Source of the DNA: Oribacterium sp. oral taxon 102
GTDB taxonomy: Bacteria > Bacillota > Clostridia > Lachnospirales > Lachnospiraceae
Direction: 5' to 3'
DNA length: 64,000 nucleotides
NCBI RefSeq assembly: GCF_013394775.1
Contig: NZ_JABXYT010000001.1
Span: 2,120,001-2,184,000, forward strand
Notes under the pieces: generated by a model
The model's input: only the letters and a program-made list of their open reading frames with translations
Databases searched by the model: none
Told to the model about the DNA's origin: nothing
Made by a program: the position numbers and the translations under genes
Shown here: piece by piece, positions 27,384 to 35,742 of the stretch
How the letters are laid out: each line of letters starts with the position of its first letter
Position numbering within the stretch: the stretch's first letter is position 1

Positions 27384-27656
27384 CTACTCGTCCCAGCCGT
27401 CATTCCGCGGCATCAGGAGGGCAAGCATCGTCCCTCTCTGGTTTTCCGCGAGCCGGAGATCCGCAAGATGCGTCTGCGCCGGAAACTCCATCGTATCCTC
27501 CAGCTCCGCGAGCAGCCAGTTCACACCCGCATAGCGTGCCTCCTCCAGCGCAGTATCCAGATCTGCCCCCTCCCCGTAGCAGTCCTCCAGATCTATAATA
27601 TCCACCCGATACCCGTTGTCCTTCTTCGTAATCACCGCAGGGTAATAATATGTCAT
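27384..27656 (-). CDS. HicB-like domain protein without HicA partner
   Basis: A 90-residue protein with the degenerate RNase-H-like HicB fold: MTYYYPAVITKKDNGYRVDIIDLEDCYGEGADLDTALEEARYA. The conserved P-x-PGC of true antitoxins is altered to IIDLEDCYGEG. No ribbon-helix-helix tail and no hicA gene lie next to it. It is 49 bases upstream of fumC, on the same strand. This is probably one of the orphan HicB-like proteins common in Lachnospiraceae; its function is not known. Confidence 0.7.
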   Translation of the reverse strand: MTYYYPAVITKKDNGYRVDIIDLEDCYGEGADLDTALEEARYAGVNWLLAELEDTMEFPAQTHLADLRLAENQRGTMLALLMPRNDGWDE

Positions 27657-27698
27657 TTTTTCTCCTTCTTTTTCCGTAATTCAGCTTGCTTCCCCAAA

Positions 27699-28658
27699 TC
27701 ATTCCCCCGTCTGTCCCCGGGCATCCCGCGGATGCATGCTTTCCGCACAGTAATCCCGGAATCGATTCGGCGTCATGCCGGTGACAGCACGGAAAACCCG
27801 AATGAAATTCCCGATATTGTGGAAGCCGCAGCGCGCCGCGACCTCATACGCTCTGTCTCTGCTCTCGGTGAGCTCCCGCTTCGCCTGCTGTACCCGGAAG
27901 CGGTTGATATATTCCAGCGGCGGCACTCCCATGACCCGCTTGAAAAAGTGAATGAAGTAGTGCCCGTTCAATCCGACAAGTGCCGCCAGATCCCGCACAT
28001 AGATCCGTCTCTGGTAGTTCTCCCGGATATGCAGAACCGTCTGCTTGATGACCTGAACCTGTCTGTCCGCCGTCCGCTGCCGTGCCTCCCTGAGAAGCCC
28101 ATAGGAATCCAGCAGCCCGATCAGACGAAGCAGCTCTGCCTTCAGGAGGAGGCTGTCCGATGCGCTGCGGAGCACCAGCCTCTCGCTGCTTCGGATCGAG
28201 GGGCAGCGTTCCCCAAGCCTCCGAAAGCGTTGCAGAAGCGCCGTCGTCCAGCACAGGATCTCCGCGTTTCCGAGGTCGGAAACCCCGATAAACCGGGGAA
28301 AGCTGAGCTTACCGGCAGCGAGCGGACGGAGCAGCGCCGTCTCCGTGATGTCCTCCTGCTGAAAAAGGAGGCAGTCCAGACGGAAGCGAACGGAATATTC
28401 TACCGCCCCCTCCGAAAGTGCGGAAACCCGGCGAAGCTCTCCGGGATTCACGAAGCAGATACATTCCTCCGAAATCTCATATTCCGAAAGCTCTACCATT
28501 ACGCGAAAGCGCCCGCTCTTAAAGTAGAGAAGCTCGACCTCCTCACTCCAGCTCAGAGGGAGCGTCAGCCGGTTCCCGTCTATGCTCACGGACTCATGAA
28601 TCCGAAACGGAAGCACCGCCTCCGCAGCTCTGCCGTTTTTCCCGCTTTCCCTGCTCAT
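27699..28658 (-). CDS. AraC-family transcriptional regulator
   Basis: A 319-residue regulator. N-terminal cupin-like sensing domain (LPFRIHESVSIDGNRLTLPLSWSEEVELLYFKSGRFRV, about 15-90). The C-terminal AraC domain has two helix-turn-helix units: IYVRDLAALVGLNGHYFIHFFKRVMGVPPLEYINRFRVQQAKREL (about 215-260) and AYEVAARCGFHNIGNFIRVFRAVTGMTPNRFR (about 270-302). Such proteins usually control sugar use. No sugar genes are adjacent, so the ligand is open. Start MSRESGKN at 28658 has AAAGGA upstream; the frame extends 20 codons further without support. Confidence 0.87.
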   Translation of the reverse strand: MSRESGKNGRAAEAVLPFRIHESVSIDGNRLTLPLSWSEEVELLYFKSGRFRVMVELSEYEISEECICFVNPGELRRVSALSEGAVEYSVRFRLDCLLFQQEDITETALLRPLAAGKLSFPRFIGVSDLGNAEILCWTTALLQRFRRLGERCPSIRSSERLVLRSASDSLLLKAELLRLIGLLDSYGLLREARQRTADRQVQVIKQTVLHIRENYQRRIYVRDLAALVGLNGHYFIHFFKRVMGVPPLEYINRFRVQQAKRELTESRDRAYEVAARCGFHNIGNFIRVFRAVTGMTPNRFRDYCAESMHPRDARGQTGE

Positions 28659-28853
28659 GCCGCCATCCTTTCTGCCCCTTGCCGATCTTATCATACCCAA
28701 TTTGTCTGCGTCGCGCAAGCTTCTCCAAAAGCCCTTTTCGCGGGCGGCAGGACTGGTATATAATGGTAACCGTTCAAGTAAGTCATTCGCTGAAACAGAA
28801 ACGATGGAAGCTCAGAAGCTCCTAAGAAAGCTTCTGCAAGGAAAGAGGACACT

Positions 28854-29627
28854 ATGATCTTAGCAGCAGACTGCGGCAATACCCAGACCGTGCTTGGCTG
28901 TATCGACGAGCAGGGGACGATCGTGCGGGAATTCCGCATAGAAAGCAACCGGAACAAAAGTCATTTCGAATACGCATCCGACATTGACCGGATCCTGCGG
29001 CTCCTCGGTCCGGAGGAGCCACGCTTCGAAGGGGCGATCCTCTCCTCTGTCGTCCCCGGTCTAACAGAAACGCTCCGCAAGGCGCTCCGGCTGCTGACCG
29101 GCAGGGACAGTCTCGTCGTCGGCGCCGGTATCCGGACAGGACTTCGGATCCGGATCGACGATCCCGGCAGCATTGCCTCGGATCTCGTCGCGACCGCGGT
29201 CGCCGCGAAGCAGCTCTTCCCGCTGCCTGCCATCATTATCGATATGGGAACCGCCACCACCGTGACCGTCGTGGATCGGGAGGGCAGCTATATCGGCGGA
29301 GTCATCATGCCGGGTGTCCGGATCTCGATGAATGCGCTCGCCGGAAATACCTCCCTGCTGCCATCGGTCGATCTCGCGCCGCCCAGAAAGCTGATCGCCA
29401 CCGCTACCGGCGATGCCATCCGTGCAGGGCTCCTCTATGGCGCTGCCGGCGCGCTCGACGGCATCCTGCACCGCTTCGAGGCAGAGCTTGACGGCGTTGC
29501 CAGCATTGTCGCCACCGGCGGACTGGCAGCCTCCGTATGTCCCTACTGCACGCATCCGATCCGGATTGACGAGCAGCTCCTGCTCCGCGGACTGTATCTG
29601 ATCTGGAGGAGCAACCGCCGGGGCTGA
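28854..29627 (+). CDS. coaX: Type III pantothenate kinase
   Basis: A 257-residue enzyme for the first step of coenzyme A synthesis, phosphorylating pantothenate. ASKHA-fold phosphate motifs are present: DCGNTQTVLG (residues 5-14), VVGAGIRTGL (about 82), IIDMGTATTVTVVD (about 125), GGVIMPGVRISMNALAGNTSLLP (about 143), IVATGGLA (about 222). Length fits CoaX. GGAAAGAGG precedes the ATG. A TATAAT lies at 28759-28764. It stands alone between divergent and convergent neighbours. Confidence 0.93.
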   Translation: MILAADCGNTQTVLGCIDEQGTIVREFRIESNRNKSHFEYASDIDRILRLLGPEEPRFEGAILSSVVPGLTETLRKALRLLTGRDSLVVGAGIRTGLRIRIDDPGSIASDLVATAVAAKQLFPLPAIIIDMGTATTVTVVDREGSYIGGVIMPGVRISMNALAGNTSLLPSVDLAPPRKLIATATGDAIRAGLLYGAAGALDGILHRFEAELDGVASIVATGGLAASVCPYCTHPIRIDEQLLLRGLYLIWRSNRRG

Positions 29628-29644
29628 ACAGGCAGTGCAATGCG

Positions 29645-31309
29645 TCACAAAAGCGGAGCAAAGAGACGCAGCACGCACTGTCCGATGCGAAGCACGGCGG
29701 ATCTTCCGTCACGATAGCGCGCGGTGACCTCTCCGGACTCCTCGAGGCAATGCAGGAAGTCCTCCCGCATCTCCGCTATACAGGCATAGCGATAGAGCAG
29801 CACCGCATTCTCGAAGTGATGGTAGAGGGAGCGATAGTCGAAATTGATCGTCCCGATCACGGCGAGCTCCCCATCCGCAACCACCTGCTTCGCGTGGCAG
29901 AAGCCCGGCGTATACTCGAACAGGCGGACGCCCTCCCGCGCGAGCGCCCCGTAATAGGAGCGCGTCATCCCATAGATCAGCGGCTTGTCCGGGATGCCGG
30001 GCGTGAGAATGCGGACATCCACACCCCGCCGTGCCGCGAGCGTCAGCTCGCGAACCATGTCGTCCGTAGGAATCAGATACGGCGTGATGATATATACATA
30101 ATATTTCGCATTCTTCAGGACATTCAGATACACATCCTCTCCGGTATGCAGCTCATCCAGCGGCGTATCCGCATAGGGAAGAATATAGGCATCCCTTTCC
30201 TTTGCCGTAAATCCTCTTCTCTCCGCATCCCCCTCCGTATCGTCCAGATACTTCGAAACGTCCTCCATGCCGCTTCGATCCATCGCATTCCACATCTCGA
30301 GGAAAAGCATCGTCATGGTGCGAACCGCCGCCCCCTCCATGCGGATGCCGCTGTCCTTCCATATGCCGTAGGGATGGGTCAGATTAAAGTATTCATCCGC
30401 GAGATTATAGCCTCCGGTGAAGCTGATCCTGCCGTCAATCACCGTAATCTTCCGGTGGTCGCGGTTGTTCATAAACAGATTTACGAGCGGCATGATCGGA
30501 TTGAACACGCGGCAGCGTATCCCATAACTCTCCATTTCCCGAATGAAGCCCCGCGTCAGGAAGCCGACCGAGCCTACCTCATCGTAGAATATCCGCACCT
30601 CTACGCCGGCGCGTGCCCTCTCCGTGAGAATCTCCCGAAGCTCTCCGAACGCCTCTCTGTCCTCAATGGCATGATATTCCATAAAAATGAAGCGCTCGGC
30701 ATGACGAAGCGCCTCCTTCTGCGCCTCCAGCCCCTGTCTCGCGTCGCTGTAATACGCCACATCTGTATCCTGATAGAGCGGGAAGCCTGCGCTCCTCTGC
30801 AAAAAGTACGCCTGATTTCCCACCCCGGGATTTTCGCAGCGCAGCCTCTCTACGAGTGCCGACGTATCCGGAAGCTTCGAAAGGAGCAGGCTGTCCAGTT
30901 TCCGGAACCGCTTCGACATTGTATTGACAAAGTTGGAGCGGTAGCTCAGCAAATAAAAGACCAGCCCCAGAATCGGCGTCGCCATAATGAAGACAATCCA
31001 GCTCAGCTTGATCGTCGCGTTCGTATGTCTGCCGAAGATCCGGAGAACAGCTGCTATCGTCAGGATGCGAAGCACGGCGGATACCCAGAGGTAGCTCTCG
31101 CTCAGCCGCAGGATGATAAAGGCAAACCACAGGAGCTGGATGAGAGCAGAGATTCCCACAAAAAGCAGCCTGCCCACGCTGTTCTTTACATCCTCTCTAT
31201 GCCGATATCCCTCACCGTACCGCTTCTCCATCCCTTCCTCCATCATGGCTTTATTGTATAAGTCCCTGTCAGATGCCGGAATGGGCGCCATGCCTGCATG
31301 AGCGGACAT
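29645..31309 (-). CDS. cls: Cardiolipin synthase
   Basis: A 554-residue membrane phospholipase-D-family enzyme that joins phosphatidylglycerol molecules to cardiolipin. N-terminal hydrophobic helices at about 45-65, 70-90 and 105-130 anchor it. Two HKD motifs are intact: NNRDHRKITVIDGRISFTGGYN (about 272) and GFCHAKQVVADGELAVIGTINFDYRS (about 455). Start at 31309: AGGAGA lies 8 bases upstream and the ATG is only 12 bases after the pfk stop, suggesting coupled expression; internal Met codons 7, 22 and 27 are alternatives. Confidence 0.9.
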   Translation of the reverse strand: MSAHAGMAPIPASDRDLYNKAMMEEGMEKRYGEGYRHREDVKNSVGRLLFVGISALIQLLWFAFIILRLSESYLWVSAVLRILTIAAVLRIFGRHTNATIKLSWIVFIMATPILGLVFYLLSYRSNFVNTMSKRFRKLDSLLLSKLPDTSALVERLRCENPGVGNQAYFLQRSAGFPLYQDTDVAYYSDARQGLEAQKEALRHAERFIFMEYHAIEDREAFGELREILTERARAGVEVRIFYDEVGSVGFLTRGFIREMESYGIRCRVFNPIMPLVNLFMNNRDHRKITVIDGRISFTGGYNLADEYFNLTHPYGIWKDSGIRMEGAAVRTMTMLFLEMWNAMDRSGMEDVSKYLDDTEGDAERRGFTAKERDAYILPYADTPLDELHTGEDVYLNVLKNAKYYVYIITPYLIPTDDMVRELTLAARRGVDVRILTPGIPDKPLIYGMTRSYYGALAREGVRLFEYTPGFCHAKQVVADGELAVIGTINFDYRSLYHHFENAVLLYRYACIAEMREDFLHCLEESGEVTARYRDGRSAVLRIGQCVLRLFAPLL

Positions 31310-31321
31310 TCCGGCATCTCC

Positions 31322-32596
31322 TCAGAACAGGACGACATACTTCGGGATGCCGTCCTCGAATGCACAGCTCTGCTCTCCCCGGATCAGCGGGCGAAGATAT
31401 GCCCTGCATTCCGGTGTGACGTTATTTCCTGCCGCGTTGATCCACGCATCCGGAACCTTCCTCTCCCGATTCGCGATCTCCGTGATTTCCACGGGAAAGT
31501 ACTCCACGGCGTAGTCCGGCCCCGGCAGCCGCCGGAGGGAGGACATCACGCCGTTTCTCCCCCTGAGAGCGAGCCGCACCGCATTTCGCCCCAGCTCCCG
31601 CGACTCCTCGACATCGGTCGCCGAGAGGATATGCCCCGCGCATCTTTGCAGAAGATTCAGCTCGATCGAGCGTACCTTGCAGCCGATCTCCCGCTGTACC
31701 GCCCGCTCCAGCACCCGCGCCGCACCGGACGCGATCCGGTGTCCGAATGCATCGAGCCCGCCATCCACACCGTCATAATCACAGAGCATGATGCCGTTCT
31801 CATCCCGTATGCCCTCCGAAACGGCGACGATCACCTGCCGATGTTCCCTGAGCCTGTCCCGTACATCCGTGAGGAAGCGATCAAGGCAGAATGCTCTCTC
31901 CTGCAAATAGAGAAGATAAGGGATCTCCGAATTTCTGCCCTCGCAAAGCGCCGCCGCCGCTGTCAGCCAGCCGGCATTCCGCCCCATCATTTCCACGAGG
32001 ATCACATAGTCGGTATCATATACCAAGAGCTCCCGCTCCAGCTCGGAAAGCGAAGAGACAATATACTTCGCCGCGGAGCCGAAGCCCGGGCAGTGATCGA
32101 TCCCGAAGAGATCGTTATCAATGGTTTTCGGCGCGCCCACTACGGTAATGCCGCTTTCTCCCCTCTCCGCGAGGAAGCGGGAAAGCTTCGCGACGGTATC
32201 CATCGAATCATTGCCGCCAATGTATACAAAGTATGCTATCTCATACTTCCGAAAGATCCGGAACAGCGCTTCGAATTCCGAGCTGTCCTCCGCCGGATCC
32301 TTCAGCTTATATCGGCAGGAGCCCAGCGCCGCCGCAGGTGTCGTGCTCAGGCGGTTCAGCATTCTTTCCCAACGCCGCTTCTCCTGTTCTTCCCCAAACT
32401 CCGAAGCGCCCAGCGTCCGGAGACGCTCTCCCAAATCGAGAAATCGCTCAGACAGCACGCCCTGAATACCGTAGCGTGCGCCGTAGATCCTGTCAATCCC
32501 CTCCATAGCGTCTGCCTGCTCTATGATGCCTGCAAGCGTCGCGTTGATTGCCGCAGTCGGCCCTCCGGATTGTGCTGCCAGTAGATTTTTCGCCAT
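31322..32596 (-). CDS. pfp: Pyrophosphate-dependent 6-phosphofructokinase
   Basis: A 424-residue phosphofructokinase. GGNDSMDT (about 105-112) in place of the ATP-type GGDGS, and PKTIDNDL (about 136-143), are the marks of PPi-using enzymes. MGRNAGWLTA (about 205) is the fructose-6-phosphate site. It probably runs glycolysis reversibly with pyrophosphate, common in fermentative Clostridia. An extended -10 (TGGTATAAT) lies at 32638-32646 on the minus strand. cls follows 12 bases later. PPi preference is inferred from these motifs. Confidence 0.87.
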   Translation of the reverse strand: MAKNLLAAQSGGPTAAINATLAGIIEQADAMEGIDRIYGARYGIQGVLSERFLDLGERLRTLGASEFGEEQEKRRWERMLNRLSTTPAAALGSCRYKLKDPAEDSSEFEALFRIFRKYEIAYFVYIGGNDSMDTVAKLSRFLAERGESGITVVGAPKTIDNDLFGIDHCPGFGSAAKYIVSSLSELERELLVYDTDYVILVEMMGRNAGWLTAAAALCEGRNSEIPYLLYLQERAFCLDRFLTDVRDRLREHRQVIVAVSEGIRDENGIMLCDYDGVDGGLDAFGHRIASGAARVLERAVQREIGCKVRSIELNLLQRCAGHILSATDVEESRELGRNAVRLALRGRNGVMSSLRRLPGPDYAVEYFPVEITEIANRERKVPDAWINAAGNNVTPECRAYLRPLIRGEQSCAFEDGIPKYVVLF

Positions 32597-32637
32597 ACTC
32601 TCTCCCTCTTAAACTGTTTGATGTTTTCTCAGATCAT

Positions 32638-32646
32638 ATTATACCA
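32638..32646 (-). promoter_or_regulatory. Extended -10 promoter of the phosphofructokinase gene
   Basis: TGGTATAAT on the minus strand, a perfect extended -10 (TGnTATAAT), 42 bases upstream of the start codon; no clear -35 box. Confidence 0.5.
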
Positions 32647-32811
32647 TGCTGCTATGTCTTTTTTCGCGGGGAATGTAAGGATCTTAAATTTTTCGACCCT
32701 ATTTTCTAAGATACAGACCTTGTCACGGTCGGGAAATCCGTTTACACTATAGGCAGTTGATCGGCTGCATTGCAGCTTGTCGAGAGGATTTTAAAATTGA
32801 GAGGTATATTT

Positions 32812-33321
32812 ATGAAGAAATCTATCGTTATGGCTGCAATGCTCGGACTCTTGACCGTTTCCGGCACGCTTCCGGCGTTTGCCGCATGGAAGCAGGACGA
32901 TGCCGGCAAGAGATGGTGGTATGAGAATGCCGACGGCAGCTATACCAGGAGCGGCTGGCAGGTCATTGATGGAAAATGGTACTACTTCGATGCCGAGGGC
33001 TGGATGCTCTCCTCTGCCACGACACCGGACGGCTATACCGTAAATGCAGACGGGCAGTGGATCAAGGACGGCGTAGTTCAGACTGTTTCGGGAAGTACCG
33101 CCGCATCGAGTGCGACGAGCAGCACTGCTTCCTCCACGAAGAAGACGCGTCCGAAGAAGCCGTTAAATCAGATCCATGCCGTAAAGGGCAAAAACCCGGA
33201 TCTCACACAAAAAACCTCCGGTCCCATCAAGGGAAGCACCAGCAGCGAGGACTTCGACGCTTTTCAAAAGCGCACCGATAGCAATGCAGCGGCTTCTGTT
33301 TCCACAGAAGAGACAGACTGA
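32812..33321 (+). CDS. Secreted protein with cell-wall-binding repeats
   Basis: A 169-residue exported protein. Signal peptide MKKSIVMAAMLGLLTVSGTLPAFAA (cleavage near residue 24). Choline-binding/glucan-binding-type repeats follow: WWYENADGSYTRSGWQVIDGKWYYFDAEGWML and YTVNADGQWIKDG (about 30-85). The rest is a low-complexity Ser/Thr/Ala linker and a lysine-rich tail. The repeats usually tether proteins to teichoic acid or wall glucans. No catalytic domain is present, so it is an adhesin-like or structural stub. Start chosen at 32812 with GAGAGG upstream. Confidence 0.83.
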   Translation: MKKSIVMAAMLGLLTVSGTLPAFAAWKQDDAGKRWWYENADGSYTRSGWQVIDGKWYYFDAEGWMLSSATTPDGYTVNADGQWIKDGVVQTVSGSTAASSATSSTASSTKKTRPKKPLNQIHAVKGKNPDLTQKTSGPIKGSTSSEDFDAFQKRTDSNAAASVSTEETD

Positions 33322-33370
33322 GGTCGCGCTGATTTAATCCATAGGCGTGATGCCATATATATATAACCTC

Positions 33371-33406
33371 AGGCATCCATGCCCCGCAGGAGGGGCATGG
33401 ATGCCT
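33371..33406 (+). terminator. Terminator after the cell-wall-repeat gene
   Basis: Perfect 15-bp stem (AGGCATCCATGCCCC / GGGGCATGGATGCCT), 6-base loop, weak T tract. A second perfect hairpin (CGGCAGGGG / CCCCTGCCG, 33418-33440) follows immediately before the next gene's ribosome site. Confidence 0.6.
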
Positions 33407-33468
33407 TAACGTTTCCGCGGCAGGGGGAAATCCCCTGCCGCCCATTGAGAAAGGAGCCCTTCCCCGCC

Positions 33469-33981
33469 ATGCGTTTTCATTTTGACCGATTCGAATTCCG
33501 TAATGCAAAGCTCTCTGAATGGGAGGAGCTCACGGCGCTTGAAAAAGTCTGCTTCCCGCCGAACGAAGCGTGTACTTCGGAGCAGCTCCGGCAGCGGATC
33601 GAGAAAGCGTCCGAAAACTTCTTCGTCGCCTGTGACCAGGTCAATCCGAAGCTCGCGGGCTTCCTCTGCGGAATCTGCTCCGACGAGCCTCGTTTCCGCG
33701 ACGAATTCTTCATGGATGCCGCGCTGCACGAGCCCGCCGGGAAGACCGTCTACCTCCTCGGACTGAATGTCTCGCCGGAATACCGCCACCACGGTCTCGC
33801 GACCGCACTGATGGATCGCTATATCGAACGGGAAAAGGCGCGCGGCAGGGAGGCGCTGGTTCTCACCTGTCATACACATCTCGTCACGTTCTATGAAGGC
33901 TTCGGCTTCGAGGATCTCGGCATCGGAGACTCCCGCTGGGGCGGTGAAAGCTGGCATGATATGCGGCTCTCCCTCCGCTGA
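33469..33981 (+). CDS. GNAT-family N-acetyltransferase
   Basis: A 170-residue acyltransferase: LSEWEELTALEKVCFPPNEACTSEQLRQRI (about 13-42), then motif A LLGLNVSPEYRHHGLATALMDRYIE (about 97-120), the acetyl-CoA loop, and TFYEGFGFEDLGI near the C-terminus. It resembles arylalkylamine-type acetyltransferases; the amine substrate is unknown. The start is uncertain: AGGAG lies 12 bases before ATG 33469, and the frame continues upstream to 33379 through the hairpins without resemblance to the family. Confidence 0.82.
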   Translation: MRFHFDRFEFRNAKLSEWEELTALEKVCFPPNEACTSEQLRQRIEKASENFFVACDQVNPKLAGFLCGICSDEPRFRDEFFMDAALHEPAGKTVYLLGLNVSPEYRHHGLATALMDRYIEREKARGREALVLTCHTHLVTFYEGFGFEDLGIGDSRWGGESWHDMRLSLR

Positions 33982-34067
33982 ACGCTGACACGGGCGGAAA
34001 TGCAGGCTCGTTTTGGGGATGGGAAGCAGCAAAATTCCCACTCACGCACAGCAATCAAAGTCTATAA

Positions 34068-34114
34068 GAAAGGAGAGGGATGCAGGCATAAACGACCTGC
34101 ATCCCTCTCCTTTC
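34068..34114. terminator. Bidirectional terminator between the GNAT gene and uxaA
   Basis: Perfect 19-bp stem starting GAAAGGAGAGGG with a 9-base loop, flanked by T-rich DNA on both strands; it lies between the ends of the converging genes at 33981 and 34194. Confidence 0.8.
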
Positions 34115-34193
34115 TTCTCCCGTGATTGCTTCTCGCCTTTCTTATTTCGTAACAGTTCCGCTAAGGAAACGCTGATGAAATACGCTTACTCGT

Positions 34194-35678
34194 TTAAAGC
34201 ACTACGCCGTCCTTAAAGATCGAGATTTCCCGGAAGCCGTTCTCCTCGCTCCTCGTCTTCTTCCCGGAGGCGACCTCCTTCACCATATCGAAGAGCCGCC
34301 GCGCCGCATGGTCGATGCTCTCTCCCTCGGAGGCGACCGGCCCGGCATTGAAATCAATCCAGTTTTTCTTCTTCTCCGCGAGGCGGTCGTTCGTCGCCAG
34401 CTTCATCGTCGGCGCAGGTGCGCCGAACGGCGTGCCGCGTCCTGTCGTGAACAGGATCAGGTGACAGCCCGCCGCGGTCAGATTCGTCGCGGACACAAGG
34501 TCGTTCCCCGGTCCGTAGAGCAGGTTCAGCCCTCTCTTCTTCACCGGCTCCGCATAGGAGAGCACATCCACGATCGGTGCTCTGCCGCCCTTCTGCACGC
34601 AGCCGCAGGACTTGTCCTCGAGGGTCGTGATCCCGCCCTGCTTGTTGCCCGGGCTCGGGTTGTCATAGACCACCTCGTTATGGCTGATAAAATAATTCTT
34701 GAAGCCATTCAGCATCCGGTCTGCCTTCTCAAACACCTCCCGGCTCTCACAGCGCGGCAGCAGCATTCCCTCCGCGCCGAACATCTCCGGCACCTCGGTC
34801 AGGACCGTCGTCCCGCCCTGCGAGACCAGCATATCCGAGAAGCGCCCGACGGTAGGATTGGCAGTGATGCCGGACAGCCCGTCCGAGCCGCCGCACTTCA
34901 TTCCGATCACCAGCTTGTCCATCCCGAGCGTCTGCCGCCGGAACTGTCCCGCATACTGTGCGAGCTGCTCGAGCAGCTCCCGTCCCGCCGCGAGCTCGTC
35001 CTCCACCTCCTGACAGCTCAGGAATTTCACACGCGACGCATCATAAGCGCCCAGCTCCGTGAGGAACTGCTCATGCGTCAGATTCTCGCAGCCGAGGGAA
35101 AGCACCAGTACGCCGCCTGCATTCGGATGGCGAACCAGATCTGCCAGCAGCTTCCGGGTCTGTGCATGATCCTCTCCGGTCTGCGAGCAGCCGAAGGGAT
35201 GCGTAAAGGTATAGAGCCCGTCGATGCTGCCCTGCACCAGATCCTGATTCTCGGAAACCAGATGCTTCGCGATGTCATTGACACAGCCCACCGTCGGGAT
35301 GATCCAGAGCTCGTTCCGAACCGCTGCCCTGCCGTCCGGACGAAGATACCCCTCGAAGCTCTCCGCAGAATGCACCGGAAGCGTCGGATGCGATGGCGCA
35401 TAAACATACTCCACCTCTCCGGAGAGATTGGTCGCCATGTCATGCGTATGCACCCATTGTCCGGTGCGGATATCCTCCGTCGCGTGCCCGATCGTATAGC
35501 CGTACTTCAGCACCTGCCCGCCCTTCGGGATCGGCTCGAGAGCAATCTTGTGTCCCTGCGGGATATCCTCCGCCGCCGTAAGGCTTCTGCCCGATATCTC
35601 CAGTATCGTTCCCTTCGGGATCGGTTCGATCGCTACCGCTACATTGTCCTCTTTATTGATATGTACAAACTTCGCCAT
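34194..35678 (-). CDS. uxaA: Altronate dehydratase
   Basis: A 494-residue enzyme that dehydrates D-altronate to 2-keto-3-deoxygluconate in galacturonate breakdown. The N-terminal SAF-type domain (about 1-90) has repeated PIPKG segments. The large C-terminal domain includes GYLRPDGRAAVRNELWIIPTVGCVN (about 108), HPFGCSQTGEDH (about 155), GMKCGGSDGLSGITANP (about 290) and GRGTPFGAPAPTMKLATN (about 420). Full length compared with E. coli UxaA. ATG 35678 has GAGAGGGAG upstream; the frame is open a further 35 codons, which overlap uxaB. Cotranscribed with uxaB (64-base gap). Confidence 0.92.
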   Translation of the reverse strand: MAKFVHINKEDNVAVAIEPIPKGTILEISGRSLTAAEDIPQGHKIALEPIPKGGQVLKYGYTIGHATEDIRTGQWVHTHDMATNLSGEVEYVYAPSHPTLPVHSAESFEGYLRPDGRAAVRNELWIIPTVGCVNDIAKHLVSENQDLVQGSIDGLYTFTHPFGCSQTGEDHAQTRKLLADLVRHPNAGGVLVLSLGCENLTHEQFLTELGAYDASRVKFLSCQEVEDELAAGRELLEQLAQYAGQFRRQTLGMDKLVIGMKCGGSDGLSGITANPTVGRFSDMLVSQGGTTVLTEVPEMFGAEGMLLPRCESREVFEKADRMLNGFKNYFISHNEVVYDNPSPGNKQGGITTLEDKSCGCVQKGGRAPIVDVLSYAEPVKKRGLNLLYGPGNDLVSATNLTAAGCHLILFTTGRGTPFGAPAPTMKLATNDRLAEKKKNWIDFNAGPVASEGESIDHAARRLFDMVKEVASGKKTRSEENGFREISIFKDGVVL

Positions 35679-35742
35679 TGCTCTCCCTCTCTGCTGCCTC
35701 TGCGCGCGGAGGAAGCCCTGTGCAGGGCTCCGCGCCGCCGCC